DNA of 59,548 nucleotides from an uncultured Clostridium sp. (GTDB taxonomy: Bacteria; Bacillota; Clostridia; TANB77; CAG-508), in assembly GCA_930990555.1 (NCBI GenBank), contig CAKNPW010000008.1, positions 1 through 59,548 of the forward strand. Direction: 5' to 3'. Every line of letters starts with the position of its first letter. Positions within the stretch are counted from its first letter, which is position 1. The position numbers and the translations under genes were made by a program. Positions 9,410 through 18,370 of this stretch are shown piece by piece. Under the pieces are notes generated by a model, which was given only the letters and a program-made list of their open reading frames with translations, was not told where the DNA came from and made no database searches.

Positions 9410-10189
9410 ATGAAATTATTTGATTCACATTGTCACTTAAATGACGAGAGATTTAATGAAGATAGAGAAAGTTTAATAATAGCATTAAAAAATGAAGGTG
9501 TAGAAAAATTAGTTACTGCCGGATACAGCCTAGAAAGCAGTAAAGAAGCTATAAAATTAGCAAATAAATATGATTTTATTTATGCAACAATAGGTATTTC
9601 ACCAAATGATGTACCAGATAACAATGAAAAATTAGGTCAAGAAATAGAACAATTAAAAGAAGTGTATAAAATGTCTAAAAAGATTGTTGCCGTAGGCGAG
9701 ATTGGATTAGATTATCATTGGAATACAGAGAATAAAGAGTTACAAAAGTATGCTTTTATAGAACAAATAAAATTAGCAAATGAATTAGATTTACCAATCC
9801 AAATTCATACTAGAGATGCAGTAATGGATACATTAGAAATTTTAAAAGCCAATTCTGTAAAAAATGGGGGAATATTTCATTGCTGCCCATTTAATAGAGA
9901 ACTAGTTAAAGAAGGTCTTAAATTAGGATTTTATATATCTTTTGCTGGTCCAACTACATTTAAAAATTCAAAAAATGCAGCAGAAATAATAAATATGGTA
10001 CCTAATGATAAATTTTTAGTAGAAACAGATAGTCCATATCTAGCTCCAGAACCACATAGAGGGACAAGAAATGACCCAAGGAATGTGCAATTCATTATTA
10101 AAAAGATTGCAGAAGAAAAAGGAAAGACTTTTGAAGAAGTTCAGAATATGGCATATGAAAATGCAAAAAGAATATTTAGAATTAATTAA
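9410..10189 (+). CDS. tatD: TatD family metal-dependent hydrolase (DNase)
   Basis: The protein has 259 aa with the metal ligands of the TatD family. These are DSHCH (H7, H9), the Glu in VGEIGLDYHW, the His in PIQIHTRDA, the His in IFHCCPF, and Asp in VETDSPYLAPEPHRG. TatD proteins are 3'-5' nucleases or other phosphodiesterases of the amidohydrolase fold, acting in the cytoplasm. The start ATG has AAGGAAGAG upstream. It lies directly after acpS and ends before a bidirectional terminator. Confidence 0.94.
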   Translation: MKLFDSHCHLNDERFNEDRESLIIALKNEGVEKLVTAGYSLESSKEAIKLANKYDFIYATIGISPNDVPDNNEKLGQEIEQLKEVYKMSKKIVAVGEIGLDYHWNTENKELQKYAFIEQIKLANELDLPIQIHTRDAVMDTLEILKANSVKNGGIFHCCPFNRELVKEGLKLGFYISFAGPTTFKNSKNAAEIINMVPNDKFLVETDSPYLAPEPHRGTRNDPRNVQFIIKKIAEEKGKTFEEVQNMAYENAKRIFRIN

Positions 10190-10242
10190 ATACTTAGAAC
10201 GCTTTAATTCCGTATATGTAATGACAACAGCATAGGAACAAA

Positions 10243-10276
10243 AAGATAGCTTAGTTTTTATAAACTAAGCTATTTT
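10243..10276. terminator. Bidirectional terminator, tatD / htpX
   Basis: AGCTTAGTTT (10248-10257) pairs with AAACTAAGCT (10262-10271), flanked by A's on the left and T's on the right. It serves both converging genes and overlaps the htpX stop codon. Confidence 0.85.
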
Positions 10277-11154
10277 AAATTTTTAATTGCTTCAATTCTA
10301 TCCTCTATAGATGGGTGAGTAGAAAACCAATTATTAGCTTTCTTTTGTTTGCCTTTAAAAGGTGTTACTATATACATATTTTCTGTAGAATTATTTGCCT
10401 GTTCTAATTTAGAAGTATCCAAATCCAATTTTGTTAAAGCAGAAATTAGAGCATCAGGATTTCTAGTAAATTCTACTGCTGTTGCATCAGCCATAAATTC
10501 ACGCTTTCTAGAAATAGCAAGTTTCATTAGTTTTCCAAAAAATCCTGCTAATACAAGTAAAATTATACTAACGAGAACCATAATTCCATTTGATCCTCTA
10601 TTATCATCATCAAATCTACCCCATAAAAATGCTCTGGAAAAGAAATCAGATAATATAATAACTAAACCTACCATAACTGTTAAAACAGCAGATAATCTAA
10701 TATCGTAATTTTTTATATGTCCCATTTCGTGGGCAACGACACCCTCTAATTCGTAATAATCTAATTTATCTAGTAAAGCAGTTGTTACGCAAATTACAGA
10801 ATGTTCAGGATCTCTACCTGTTGCAAAGGCATTTGGTTGATTAGAATCCATCACATATAATTTTGGTTTGTATTGTAATCCAGAAGAAACCATTAAAGCA
10901 TCTAATATATTTATTAATTTTTTATTTTCCTCTTCGGTAGCAGGTCGAGCTCTATTTATGGATAAAACAATTTTGTCGCTATAATAATATGAGCCCCATG
11001 CAGATGCAATAGATACAATTAGTGCTATTATTATAGAAAATATTCCAAAGTCTAAAGCATAACATATATAATAGATAATTAATGTTATTACTACTATATA
11101 AATAGATATTATAAATCCTGTTTTTATTTTATTTCTTTTTATATCTTGATACAT
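10270..11154 (-). CDS. htpX: Membrane zinc protease HtpX (M48)
   Basis: The protein has 294 aa. Two membrane helices at about 12-55 are followed by the zinc motif HEMGH (H142, E143, H146). Two further helices lie at about 155-210, with a second Glu-containing segment (REFMADATAVEF) supplying the third ligand. HtpX degrades misfolded membrane proteins from the cytoplasmic side. Next upstream on the same strand is lemA, a pairing seen in many bacteria. A hairpin lies between the two genes at 11187-11216. Confidence 0.94.
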   Translation of the reverse strand: MYQDIKRNKIKTGFIISIYIVVITLIIYYICYALDFGIFSIIIALIVSIASAWGSYYYSDKIVLSINRARPATEEENKKLINILDALMVSSGLQYKPKLYVMDSNQPNAFATGRDPEHSVICVTTALLDKLDYYELEGVVAHEMGHIKNYDIRLSAVLTVMVGLVIILSDFFSRAFLWGRFDDDNRGSNGIMVLVSIILLVLAGFFGKLMKLAISRKREFMADATAVEFTRNPDALISALTKLDLDTSKLEQANNSTENMYIVTPFKGKQKKANNWFSTHPSIEDRIEAIKNLK

Positions 11155-11186
11155 AATAAAACCTCACATTAATAATATATATTTAA

Positions 11187-11216
11187 AAAGATTTCTTTAT
11201 ACTAAAAGAAATCTTT
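11187..11216 (-). terminator. Inverted repeat between lemA and htpX, possible attenuator
   Basis: Read on the minus strand, AAAGATTTCTTT and AAAGAAATCTTT form a 12-bp perfect stem with a 6-nt loop, followed by TT and an AT-rich stretch. It lies between the lemA stop and the htpX start, so it could reduce read-through into htpX. Confidence 0.55.
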
Positions 11217-11235
11217 GGATTTTATTAAAATTAAA

Positions 11236-11793
11236 TTATTTTGAAAAATCAATTTTTACATTTTGTTTTTCTTTTTCATCTTCTACTTCAAATAATTCGA
11301 TAGGCTTAAAATTAAATGCTTTTGCAATTAAATTTGAAGGAAACATTTCTATTTTTGTATTATACATAGTAACTGTATCATTATAAAATTGTCTTGAGTA
11401 AGCGATTTTATTTTCTGTATTTCTTAATTCTTCTTGTAGTTGTGCAAATGATTCGCTTGCTTTTAAGTCTGGATAATTTTCAGAAACAGCCATTATAGTT
11501 TTTAAAGCTTCTGTTAATTGATTGGCAATATCGGCCTTTTCTGCCACTGTAGTAGAGGAAGCCCAAGCTGTTCTAAGTTCAGCAATTTTAGAAAATGTTT
11601 CACTTTCGTGTGCCATATATCCTTTTACTGTTTCTTGTAAGTTAGGAATTAAATCAAATCTTCTTTTTAATTGTACATCTATTTGACTCCAAGCGTTTTG
11701 AACCCTTTGACGTAGGCTTACCAAATTATTATACATTGCTACAATTATGATACAAATTACAACAACAACTATAATTATTATTGGAATAACCAT
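11236..11793 (-). CDS. lemA: LemA family protein
   Basis: The protein has 185 aa. An N-terminal membrane helix (about 2-22) is followed by the LemA signature: [20 protein letters not shown], then [17 protein letters not shown], and a [18 protein letters not shown] segment near 140-160. The rest is a four-helix bundle, thought to face outside. Its function is not settled; it commonly neighbours HtpX. AAGGAGGAGA lies before the ATG. Confidence 0.93.
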   Translation of the reverse strand: MVIPIIIIVVVVICIIIVAMYNNLVSLRQRVQNAWSQIDVQLKRRFDLIPNLQETVKGYMAHESETFSKIAELRTAWASSTTVAEKADIANQLTEALKTIMAVSENYPDLKASESFAQLQEELRNTENKIAYSRQFYNDTVTMYNTKIEMFPSNLIAKAFNFKPIELFEVEDEKEKQNVKIDFSK

Positions 11794-11935
11794 ATATACT
11801 CTCCTCCTTTCAGTTATTTTAGCATATTATATGATTTAATACAACATATAATATAAATGTAACACAAATAAAATATATGCATAAAACTTGCCTTCAATGA
11901 ATATAATATAGTAAATATTAACAATTTTGGAAAAT

Positions 11936-11964
11936 TTGACATATGAAAAAATATATAGTATAAT
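11936..11964 (+). promoter_or_regulatory. Consensus SigA promoter of the G5/3D-domain gene
   Basis: Perfect TTGACA (11936-11941) and TATAAT (11959-11964) with 17-bp spacing. Confidence 0.85.
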
Positions 11965-12007
11965 AAAATCTGCTTATGGAAAATAAGCTTAATTTGTGAC
12001 TTTTTAA

Positions 12008-12023
12008 TCGTGCAGGCGCACGA
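12008..12023 (+). other. GC-rich hairpin abutting the Shine-Dalgarno
   Basis: TCGTGC (12008-12013) and GCACGA (12018-12023) form a 6-bp stem with loop AGGC. The stem runs straight into the SD AAGGAGG (12023-12029). It may protect the 5' end of the mRNA or set SD access. No known riboswitch is recognised here. Confidence 0.5.
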
Positions 12024-12034
12024 AGGAGGAATTT

Positions 12035-13009
12035 ATGTTAAAGATTAAAGATGATGAAAAAGCATCTATATCGGTTAAAAGAATAATTGGAATTTGTTTA
12101 ATATTTTTATTTATATCAGGAATTTGTGTATTCGCAGCAAACAAACAAGTTAAAAATGTAAAAATTACATTATCTAATGGCTGTGAAATGAATATAGTAA
12201 CATCAAAAACAAAAGTTGCTGATATATTAGATGAAAAACATATCATATTATTGCCAGAGGAAAAAGTAACACCAGATGAAAATACAACAATTGGTGCAAA
12301 TGGTGAAATAATAATTTCAGAAAAAACAGCACAAGAGGAAGTTGCAGAATTAGTATCAAACGAAACAGAAGCTGCAAATACCGAAGAAGAAAAAACAACT
12401 GAGTTAAGCATGGATATGATAGCACAAGCATATAATCCAATAACAGAGAAAACAATAGTAGAAGTTCAATCTATACCTTTTGAAACAGTAACAAAAAATG
12501 TAGCAAATGGTGCTAGTCAAACTAAAGACCAAGTTATACAAGAAGGTAAAGAAGGAAAGAAAGAAGTAACATATAGAGTAAAATATCAAAATGATGTAGA
12601 AATAGAAAGAACAGAAATAAGTTCTGTAGTACTTGAAGAACCAGTAAATAAAGTCGTTCAAGTTAGAGCGGTAACAAATAGATCTAGTAGAACAAATGCA
12701 CCAGTGACAACATCAGCTACTGGAATTTCATTAGGAAGATATAAATTAACAGCATATTGTGGATGTGCTCTATGTTGTGGTAAGTCAACAGGAAGAACAG
12801 CTTCAGGGGCATATGCAAGACCAAATCATACAGTAGCAGCTCCAGGTAATTTTGCATTTGGAACAAAATTAAAAATTAATGGAATTGTATATACAGTAGA
12901 AGATAGAGGTGGAGCTATTAAAGGTAACAAAATAGACATATACTTTAGCTCCCATAGTGCAGCATTAGCTTTTGGTACAAAATATGCAAATGTAGAATTA
13001 ATTAAATAA
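12035..13009 (+). CDS. Secreted G5 and 3D-domain protein (YabE-like cell-wall hydrolase)
   Basis: The protein has 324 aa. A membrane or signal helix at about 18-36 is followed by a DUF348-like module (about 40-95, KNVKITLSNGCEMNIVTSK), a G5 domain (about 145-215) and a C-terminal 3D domain (about 235-324). The 3D domain has LTAYCG, a TASG stretch and the Asp-rich VEDRGGAIKGNKIDIY, the acidic residues for which it is named. 3D domains occur in lytic transglycosylases such as Sps/YabE/YocH that act on peptidoglycan. GAAGGAGG precedes the ATG. It is transcribed alone from a consensus promoter to a strong terminator. Confidence 0.88.
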   Translation: MLKIKDDEKASISVKRIIGICLIFLFISGICVFAANKQVKNVKITLSNGCEMNIVTSKTKVADILDEKHIILLPEEKVTPDENTTIGANGEIIISEKTAQEEVAELVSNETEAANTEEEKTTELSMDMIAQAYNPITEKTIVEVQSIPFETVTKNVANGASQTKDQVIQEGKEGKKEVTYRVKYQNDVEIERTEISSVVLEEPVNKVVQVRAVTNRSSRTNAPVTTSATGISLGRYKLTAYCGCALCCGKSTGRTASGAYARPNHTVAAPGNFAFGTKLKINGIVYTVEDRGGAIKGNKIDIYFSSHSAALAFGTKYANVELIK

Positions 13010-13025
13010 TAAAAATAATTTTTTT

Positions 13026-13054
13026 GGGGGTATATTTAATATACTCCCTTTTAG
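13026..13054 (+). terminator. Terminator after the 3D-domain gene
   Basis: GGGGGTATAT and ATATACTCCC pair around TTAA, followed by TTTT. Confidence 0.85.
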
Positions 13055-13102
13055 TGTTTTTATAGATATTATGACTAATATCAAATCTCAAAGATAATCC
13101 GG

Positions 13103-13131
13103 TTGTATAGGTTCGGAAAATATAGTATAAT
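13103..13131 (+). promoter_or_regulatory. SigA promoter upstream of exodeoxyribonuclease III
   Basis: TTGTAT (13103-13108) and TATAAT (13126-13131) with 17-bp spacing lie 37 bp before the gene. Confidence 0.7.
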
Positions 13132-13167
13132 TTTTATAAATTAATTTAAAAATTACGAAAGGAGAGT

Positions 13168-13965
13168 ATGATATTTTTATATCGTAGAAAAATAAAAATG
13201 AAATTAATATCATGGAATGTAAATGGATTAAGAGCAGTTATAAATAAAGGGTTTAAAGATTTCTTTAAAGAAATAGATGCAGATATATTTTCTATTCAAG
13301 AAACTAAAATGCAAGAAGCACAATTGGATGAAAATATTCTAAAAATATTTGAGGATTATAATGCTTATTGGAATAGTGCAGAGAAAAAGGGATATTCCGG
13401 TACAGCAATTTTTACTAAACAAAAACCTTTAAATGTAACTTATGGAATTGGAAAAGAAGAGCATGATAAAGAGGGAAGAGTAATAACATTAGAATTCGAG
13501 AAATTTTATATGGTAAATATTTATACTCCAAATTCAAAAAGGGAATTAGAAAGATTAGATTATAGACAACTATGGGAAGATGAAATACGAGCATATTTAC
13601 TAAAATTAAAGGAGAATAAATCAGTTGTAATGTGTGGGGATCTAAATGTTGCCCATACTGAAATAGACTTAAAAAATCCAAAGACAAATAGAAAAAATGC
13701 CGGATTTACAGATGAAGAAAGAGCAAAAATGACAGAACTTTTAAATGCAGGTTTTGTAGATACATATAGATATAAGTATCCAGAAGTAGAAGGAAAATAT
13801 AGTTGGTGGTCATATATGTTTCATGCCAGAGAAAAAAATGCAGGCTGGAGAATAGATTATTTTATAGTTTCAGAAAATTTAAAAGATAAAATAGAAGATG
13901 CAAAAATTTTAGATGATATTTATGGAAGTGACCATTGTCCGGTAGAATTGGACTTGAATATTTAA
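13168..13965 (+). CDS. xth: Exodeoxyribonuclease III / AP endonuclease
   Basis: A member of the endonuclease/exonuclease/phosphatase family that cleaves at abasic sites in base-excision repair. Key motifs are LISWNVNGLRA, IQETKMQ (catalytic Glu), YTPN, CGDLNVAH, WRIDYF and GSDHCPVELDL (catalytic Asp-His). AAAGGAGAG lies just before the ATG at 13168. The usual family N-terminus MKLISWN begins at an in-frame ATG at 13198 that has no ribosome site, so a 10-residue N-terminal extension (265 aa) is more likely. The AI-2E gene follows 21 bp later. Confidence 0.93.
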   Translation: MIFLYRRKIKMKLISWNVNGLRAVINKGFKDFFKEIDADIFSIQETKMQEAQLDENILKIFEDYNAYWNSAEKKGYSGTAIFTKQKPLNVTYGIGKEEHDKEGRVITLEFEKFYMVNIYTPNSKRELERLDYRQLWEDEIRAYLLKLKENKSVVMCGDLNVAHTEIDLKNPKTNRKNAGFTDEERAKMTELLNAGFVDTYRYKYPEVEGKYSWWSYMFHAREKNAGWRIDYFIVSENLKDKIEDAKILDDIYGSDHCPVELDLNI

Positions 13966-13986
13966 TTAAGCGAAGGGAAGAACAAA

Positions 13987-15099
13987 ATGAAAGAAAATAG
14001 TTGGAAAAAATGGCTATATTGGTTTAGCTTTGGAGTTGCAATTATAATTGTATTTAATATATTTAATAATTTTGATAATTTAAAACAAATAATAGGTAAT
14101 TTTTTTCAAATACTTAGTCCGTTTTTAGCAGGTATTTTAATAGCATATATATTATATTTACCTAGTAGAAGAATAGAAAAAACTCTTGGAAAAAGTAAAG
14201 TTAAATTTATTAAAAATAAAGCAAGACCAATTAGTGTAATAATAATTTATCTGTTAATTTTAGTTATTTTAATAGTTGCAATGAAATTTCTTATTCCAAA
14301 AGTATATGATAGTATAGTAGAATTAATAAATAATTCACAAGGCTATATAACAGATATTATTAATAAATTTTCTGCTCTTCCAGAAGACTCTTTCTTAAAG
14401 AAAGATTTCTTAGAGCAAGCAATAGCAAAATTAAAAGAAATAGATATTATGCAAATTTTAAATTATATATCAGGAATATTTAGTTTTGCTACGAGCTTAA
14501 TAAATATATTTGTTGCAATTGTTGTTTCGATATATGTATTAGCAGCAAGAGGAAAATTAGTAAAGGCATTAAAGAAATTTATTATAGCTGTATTTAAACC
14601 AAAAACAGCAGAATTAATAATTAAATATTTTAATAATTCAAACGAATATTTCTTTAAATTCTTATCAAGTCAAGTATTGGATGGAATAGTTGTAGGAATA
14701 TTAGCATCAATAGCTATGTCTTTATTAGGAGTAAAATATGCAGTATTATTAGGCTTCTTTATAGGATTGCTTAACCTTATACCATATTTTGGTGCAATAT
14801 TTGCTGTAGCAATTTCTGCAATTATAACTTTGGTTACAGGAGGATTAGCACAAGCAATTTGGATGCTTGTAATAGTAATTATTTTACAACAAATAGATGC
14901 CAATATAATAAATCCAAAAATAGTAGGTGGCTCTTTAAAATTAAGTCCATTACTTGTTATATTTGCGGTTGCAGTAGGTGGAGCGTATTTTGGAATGTTA
15001 GGAATGTTTTTAGGTGCACCAGTTGCTGCAGTAATAAAATTACTAGTAACAGATTTTGTAAATTATAGATTAGAACAAAAATTACAAGAGGATAAATAG
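13987..15099 (+). CDS. AI-2E family transporter
   Basis: A 370-aa polytopic membrane protein with about eight helices. These include pairs near 15-55 and 75-100, and a C-terminal set from about 235 to 355 with the family features YFGAIFAVAISAIITL and Gly-rich NPKIVGGSLKLSPL. The family (PF01594) includes the AI-2 exporter TqsA, Na/H antiporters and permeases of unknown substrate, so the cargo cannot be told. It follows the xth gene, and its 3' end runs into a cluster of REP-like units. Confidence 0.88.
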   Translation: MKENSWKKWLYWFSFGVAIIIVFNIFNNFDNLKQIIGNFFQILSPFLAGILIAYILYLPSRRIEKTLGKSKVKFIKNKARPISVIIIYLLILVILIVAMKFLIPKVYDSIVELINNSQGYITDIINKFSALPEDSFLKKDFLEQAIAKLKEIDIMQILNYISGIFSFATSLINIFVAIVVSIYVLAARGKLVKALKKFIIAVFKPKTAELIIKYFNNSNEYFFKFLSSQVLDGIVVGILASIAMSLLGVKYAVLLGFFIGLLNLIPYFGAIFAVAISAIITLVTGGLAQAIWMLVIVIILQQIDANIINPKIVGGSLKLSPLLVIFAVAVGGAYFGMLGMFLGAPVAAVIKLLVTDFVNYRLEQKLQEDK

Positions 15100-15102
15100 G
15101 GA

Positions 15103-15198
15103 AAAAAGGAACGTCCCTAAATCCCGAGGAGGCCCAAATCCCGAGGAGTGCCGAAATCACGAGGAACGTTCCCAAATCATGAAGGAGCGTCTTAAAAT
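15103..15198. repeat. Degenerate tandem REP-like units
   Basis: At least four diverged half-units (AAATCCCGAGGA, AAATCACGAGGA, AAATCATGAAGGA and similar) follow a recognisable GGAACGTCCCTAAATCCC. They lie between the AI-2E stop codon and a terminator, inside the 3' untranslated region. This looks like repeated duplication and decay of the same palindrome. Confidence 0.75.
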
Positions 15199-15213
15199 CC
15201 TATTCCCATATGA

Positions 15214-15258
15214 GAATATAAATTATTAATAAAATATTAATAGTTTATATTCTTTTTT
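15214..15258 (+). terminator. Terminator after the AI-2E gene
   Basis: A long AT-rich stem, GAATATAAATTATTAAT against ATTAATAGTTTATATTC with one bulge, is followed by TTTTTT. Confidence 0.8.
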
Positions 15259-15272
15259 CTTAATAAATAAAA

Positions 15273-15281
15273 TGGTATAAT
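15273..15281 (+). promoter_or_regulatory. Extended -10 promoter of the two-component operon
   Basis: TGGTATAAT gives an extended -10 (TGnTATAAT). No good -35 is seen at the proper distance; T-tract sequence from the terminator occupies it. Confidence 0.55.
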
Positions 15282-15314
15282 ACCTATAGAATTGAGCAGA
15301 GGGGAAATGTTTTT

Positions 15315-16013
15315 ATGTATAATATTTTAGTTTGTGATGATGATAAGGAAATTGTAAATGCCATAGAAATATATTTGGAAAAAGAAGGTTACCAAATATA
15401 TAAAGCATACAATGGAAAGGAAGCCTTGAAAATAATTGATAGTACAGAGTTACATTTAGTTATATTAGACATAATGATGCCAGAGTTAGATGGGATAAGT
15501 GTAGCAGAAAAAGTAAGAAAAGATAAAGCTATTCCAATTATTATGCTTTCTGCAAAATCAGAAGATTACGACAAAATAAAAGGCTTAAATGTAGGAGCAG
15601 ATGATTATATAACTAAACCATTTAATCCGATGGAATTAGTAGCAAGAGTAAATTCACAGATAAGAAGATATACTAAGTTAGGAAGTATTAATAAAAAAGA
15701 AGAAAACGAAGATATTTATAAATCTGGGGAATTAGTAATAGATGATAGTAAAAAAGAAGTTACTGTTGATGGAAAAAATATAAAACTAACTCCTACGGAA
15801 TACAACATTTTAAAATTCTTAACCAAAAATAAAGGAAAGGTATTTTCTATTTCACAAATATATGAAAATGTGTGGGAAGAAGAATCTTATGGAGCAGAGA
15901 ATATAATTGCAGTACATATAAGACACATAAGAGAAAAAATAGAGATAAATCCACGTGAGCCAAAATACCTAAAAGTAATATGGGGAATTGGATATAAAAT
16001 AGAGAATATATGA
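15315..16013 (+). CDS. Two-component response regulator, OmpR/PhoB family
   Basis: The protein has 232 aa. The receiver domain (1-120) carries the acidic pocket D8-D10, phospho-acceptor D52 and conserved K101 in the ITKPF motif. A winged-helix DNA-binding domain (about 130-230) contains LTPTEYNILKFL and the recognition helix region ENIIAVHIRHIREKIE. A sensor kinase follows about 100 bp downstream, and the two are probably one operon. The TGA stop codon is also the first three bases of a 29-bp inverted repeat. The target genes are not identifiable. Confidence 0.94.
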   Translation: MYNILVCDDDKEIVNAIEIYLEKEGYQIYKAYNGKEALKIIDSTELHLVILDIMMPELDGISVAEKVRKDKAIPIIMLSAKSEDYDKIKGLNVGADDYITKPFNPMELVARVNSQIRRYTKLGSINKKEENEDIYKSGELVIDDSKKEVTVDGKNIKLTPTEYNILKFLTKNKGKVFSISQIYENVWEEESYGAENIIAVHIRHIREKIEINPREPKYLKVIWGIGYKIENI

Positions 16014-16086
16014 ACTTGGGGGACGGAGGTAAAAGTTCATTAGATTAACATAAACTTTGAACTTTAAACTCCGTCCCTAAAGTTCA
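16011..16086. repeat. Large inverted repeat, GAACTTT-GGGACGGAG family
   Basis: Two 29-bp arms, 16011-16039 and 16058-16086, are near-perfect reverse complements built on TGAACTT..GGGACGGAG..AAAGTTCA. Each arm is itself partly palindromic because GAACTTT and AAAGTTC form its ends. Single copies of the same unit lie at about 40199-40229 and 59174-59203. It is inserted between the regulator and kinase genes and overlaps the regulator stop codon. Confidence 0.8.
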
Positions 16087-16111
16087 AAGTTCAGAGAGAG
16101 GATGTGAAGAG

Positions 16112-18172
16112 ATGGAAGAAAAAAGTATTTTAAAAAATCAGGTTTTAAAAATGATTGCTTTTTTAACATTACCAATATTTGCAATGATAATAATAATTGA
16201 TTGCATATTGATTTATTACTCTGTTGCACACCCAGAAATAAAAGAAAATAAAGATTTTTATGACACAGATATGTTTATAGAATCTTATATGGGGGAAGTA
16301 GAACGAAAGGGTTCTAGCCTAAAAAATGAAGTTGAAGAAGGATACTTTATAGATGAATATGGATATTGGATAAATCCAGTAGAAGATTCTGATAAAATGC
16401 CAATTTATGTACAAGATGGAGAATATAGAATATATTATCAAACTAATCATACAAAGAAAAAATTCATTTATTTACTAATAAATGAAGAAACCAAAATTGC
16501 TTATACGAATATTCAGCAAACATCTAAAACGAATACTTTAGAAAAATTAAAACAAGAAATAATATCTAATAATAAATATTGGTCAATATCTAATAATAAG
16601 ATTCAAACAAATATAGATAGATTATCAGAAGAAAATATAGTACGAAATGAAGATTTACAGGTAATAAGTGAATTTTCAACTAACAAACAATATTATACAG
16701 CTTTTGATGAAACAGTACAAAACCTAGACTCTACAAATGATATAACACTTAGTAGAGCTTTATATAATCAGACACAAGCATTATACAAATATGCATACTC
16801 AACCTTAGCAGTTAGTATTATATTAGGTTCAATAGAACTTATATATTTAATTTATAGTTTAGGTCATGTAAAAAATAAAGAGAATATTTATTTATCTTGG
16901 CTAGATAAAATTCCGCTAGAAATATTGATTGGAGCTTATTCTTTATTATTCTTTGTAGAAGTAGCATTATTAGCAATTTGCTTTAGTGTAGTAGCTGTTG
17001 ATGTTAATTTATGTGTTATGCTGATTATGTTAGTTGGATATTTTTCATTACTAAGTGCATTATGTGGAGCAGGAACATTATTAAAGAGAATTAAAGTGCA
17101 TACATTTTTTAAGAACTCAATTACTTATAGAATTTTAAAATGGGTAGTAAAAAAATATAAAAATGTAAAGAATACAATTTCATCAAATAAAAATTTAGGT
17201 GGTAAAATAGCTCTATATTTTATAGGAATGATAGCAGTATCTGGAATCTTTATTTTAGTTTTCGGAGGATTTGGAATTTTACTAGATATAGTATTCTGGA
17301 TCTGGTGCTATTATAAAATTATGAAAGAAGTAGATAAATTTAAACAAATACATGATGCAACAGAAAAAATTTATAAGGGTGATACAAATATTAAATTAGA
17401 TGAATCTTTATATACAGGAGTTTTAAAAGAACTTGCAATTTATATTAACGATATAGCAGGAGGATTTTCTAATGCTATAAAAGAAAGCTTAAAAAGTGAA
17501 AGATTAAAAACAGAACTCATAACAAATGTTTCACATGACATAAAAACTCCATTAACTTCAATTATTAACTATGTTGATTTATTAAAACAAGAAAATATAC
17601 AAAATGAAAAAGCTAAAGAATATATAGAAGTTTTAGATAATAAATCACAGAGACTAAAGAAATTAATTGAAGATCTAGTAGAAGCCTCAAAAGCATCTTC
17701 AGGAAATATAAAAATAAATAAAGAAGTTTTAAATGTTAATGAATTATTAAATCAAATAACAGGAGAATTTGAAGACAAATTTAATAAAAGAGGCTTAAAA
17801 GTAATTACTAAATTGCCAGAAGAAAAAGTATTTATAAAAGCTGATAATAGATATTTATATAGAGTTCTAGAAAATGTATATAGCAATATTGCAAAATATG
17901 CAGAAGAAAATACTAGAGTTTATTTAGATTGTATATTAGAAGAGGAAAATACTGTTGCAATATATGTAAAAAATATTTCTAAAGAAGAACTAAATATTTC
18001 TGCAGATGAATTGATGCAAAGATTTGTTAGAGGAGATAAATCCAGAAATACAGAGGGAAGTGGTTTAGGACTTTCTATTGCAAAAAGTTTAACGGAATTA
18101 CAAGATGGAACTTTTAATATCTATTTAGATGGAGATTTATTTAAAGTTGCTATTAAATTTAAAAGAGTATAA
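16112..18172 (+). CDS. Sensor histidine kinase
   Basis: The protein has 686 aa. A membrane helix at about 12-38 is followed by an extracytoplasmic sensor region of about 190 residues. Five or so more helices lie between about 225 and 410. The DHp domain has the phospho-acceptor H475 in NVSHDIKTPL. The ATPase domain contains an N-box (NVYSNIAKYA, in which the usual second Asn of the box is replaced) and the G2 box GSGLGLSIAKSL. It pairs with the upstream OmpR-type regulator. The many membrane helices resemble clostridial kinases that sense cell-envelope conditions; the signal is unknown. Confidence 0.9.
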   Translation: MEEKSILKNQVLKMIAFLTLPIFAMIIIIDCILIYYSVAHPEIKENKDFYDTDMFIESYMGEVERKGSSLKNEVEEGYFIDEYGYWINPVEDSDKMPIYVQDGEYRIYYQTNHTKKKFIYLLINEETKIAYTNIQQTSKTNTLEKLKQEIISNNKYWSISNNKIQTNIDRLSEENIVRNEDLQVISEFSTNKQYYTAFDETVQNLDSTNDITLSRALYNQTQALYKYAYSTLAVSIILGSIELIYLIYSLGHVKNKENIYLSWLDKIPLEILIGAYSLLFFVEVALLAICFSVVAVDVNLCVMLIMLVGYFSLLSALCGAGTLLKRIKVHTFFKNSITYRILKWVVKKYKNVKNTISSNKNLGGKIALYFIGMIAVSGIFILVFGGFGILLDIVFWIWCYYKIMKEVDKFKQIHDATEKIYKGDTNIKLDESLYTGVLKELAIYINDIAGGFSNAIKESLKSERLKTELITNVSHDIKTPLTSIINYVDLLKQENIQNEKAKEYIEVLDNKSQRLKKLIEDLVEASKASSGNIKINKEVLNVNELLNQITGEFEDKFNKRGLKVITKLPEEKVFIKADNRYLYRVLENVYSNIAKYAEENTRVYLDCILEEENTVAIYVKNISKEELNISADELMQRFVRGDKSRNTEGSGLGLSIAKSLTELQDGTFNIYLDGDLFKVAIKFKRV

Positions 18173-18205
18173 AAATCTACTAATAATACTAATACATTTG
18201 CATCG

Positions 18206-18233
18206 AGCAGTCCTAATTTATAGGACTGCTTTT
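18206..18233 (+). terminator. Terminator after the histidine kinase
   Basis: AGCAGTCCTA and TAGGACTGCT form a 10-bp perfect stem with loop ATTTA, then TTTT. Confidence 0.88.
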
Positions 18234-18305
18234 AACAGCATTAAAAAATAGAAAAATTAGTGTATTTCTATAATTGAAAAAAAATAAAAAAAGTGTAAGT
18301 TTATG

Positions 18306-18333
18306 TTGTTAAAATACAGAATTATGATATAAT
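18306..18333 (+). promoter_or_regulatory. Extended -10 promoter of pcrA
   Basis: TGATATAAT gives an extended -10 (TATAAT at 18328-18333). TTGTTA at 18306-18311 is a weak -35 with 16-bp spacing. Confidence 0.6.
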
Positions 18334-18370
18334 TTGCAGGAGAACAAAATATCGCTAAAGGAGAAAAAAG

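Noticed and set aside
11965..12034. c-di-AMP (ydaO) riboswitch before the 3D-domain gene
   Set aside because: The leader is only about 60 nt and lacks the conserved elements. Only a small hairpin is present.
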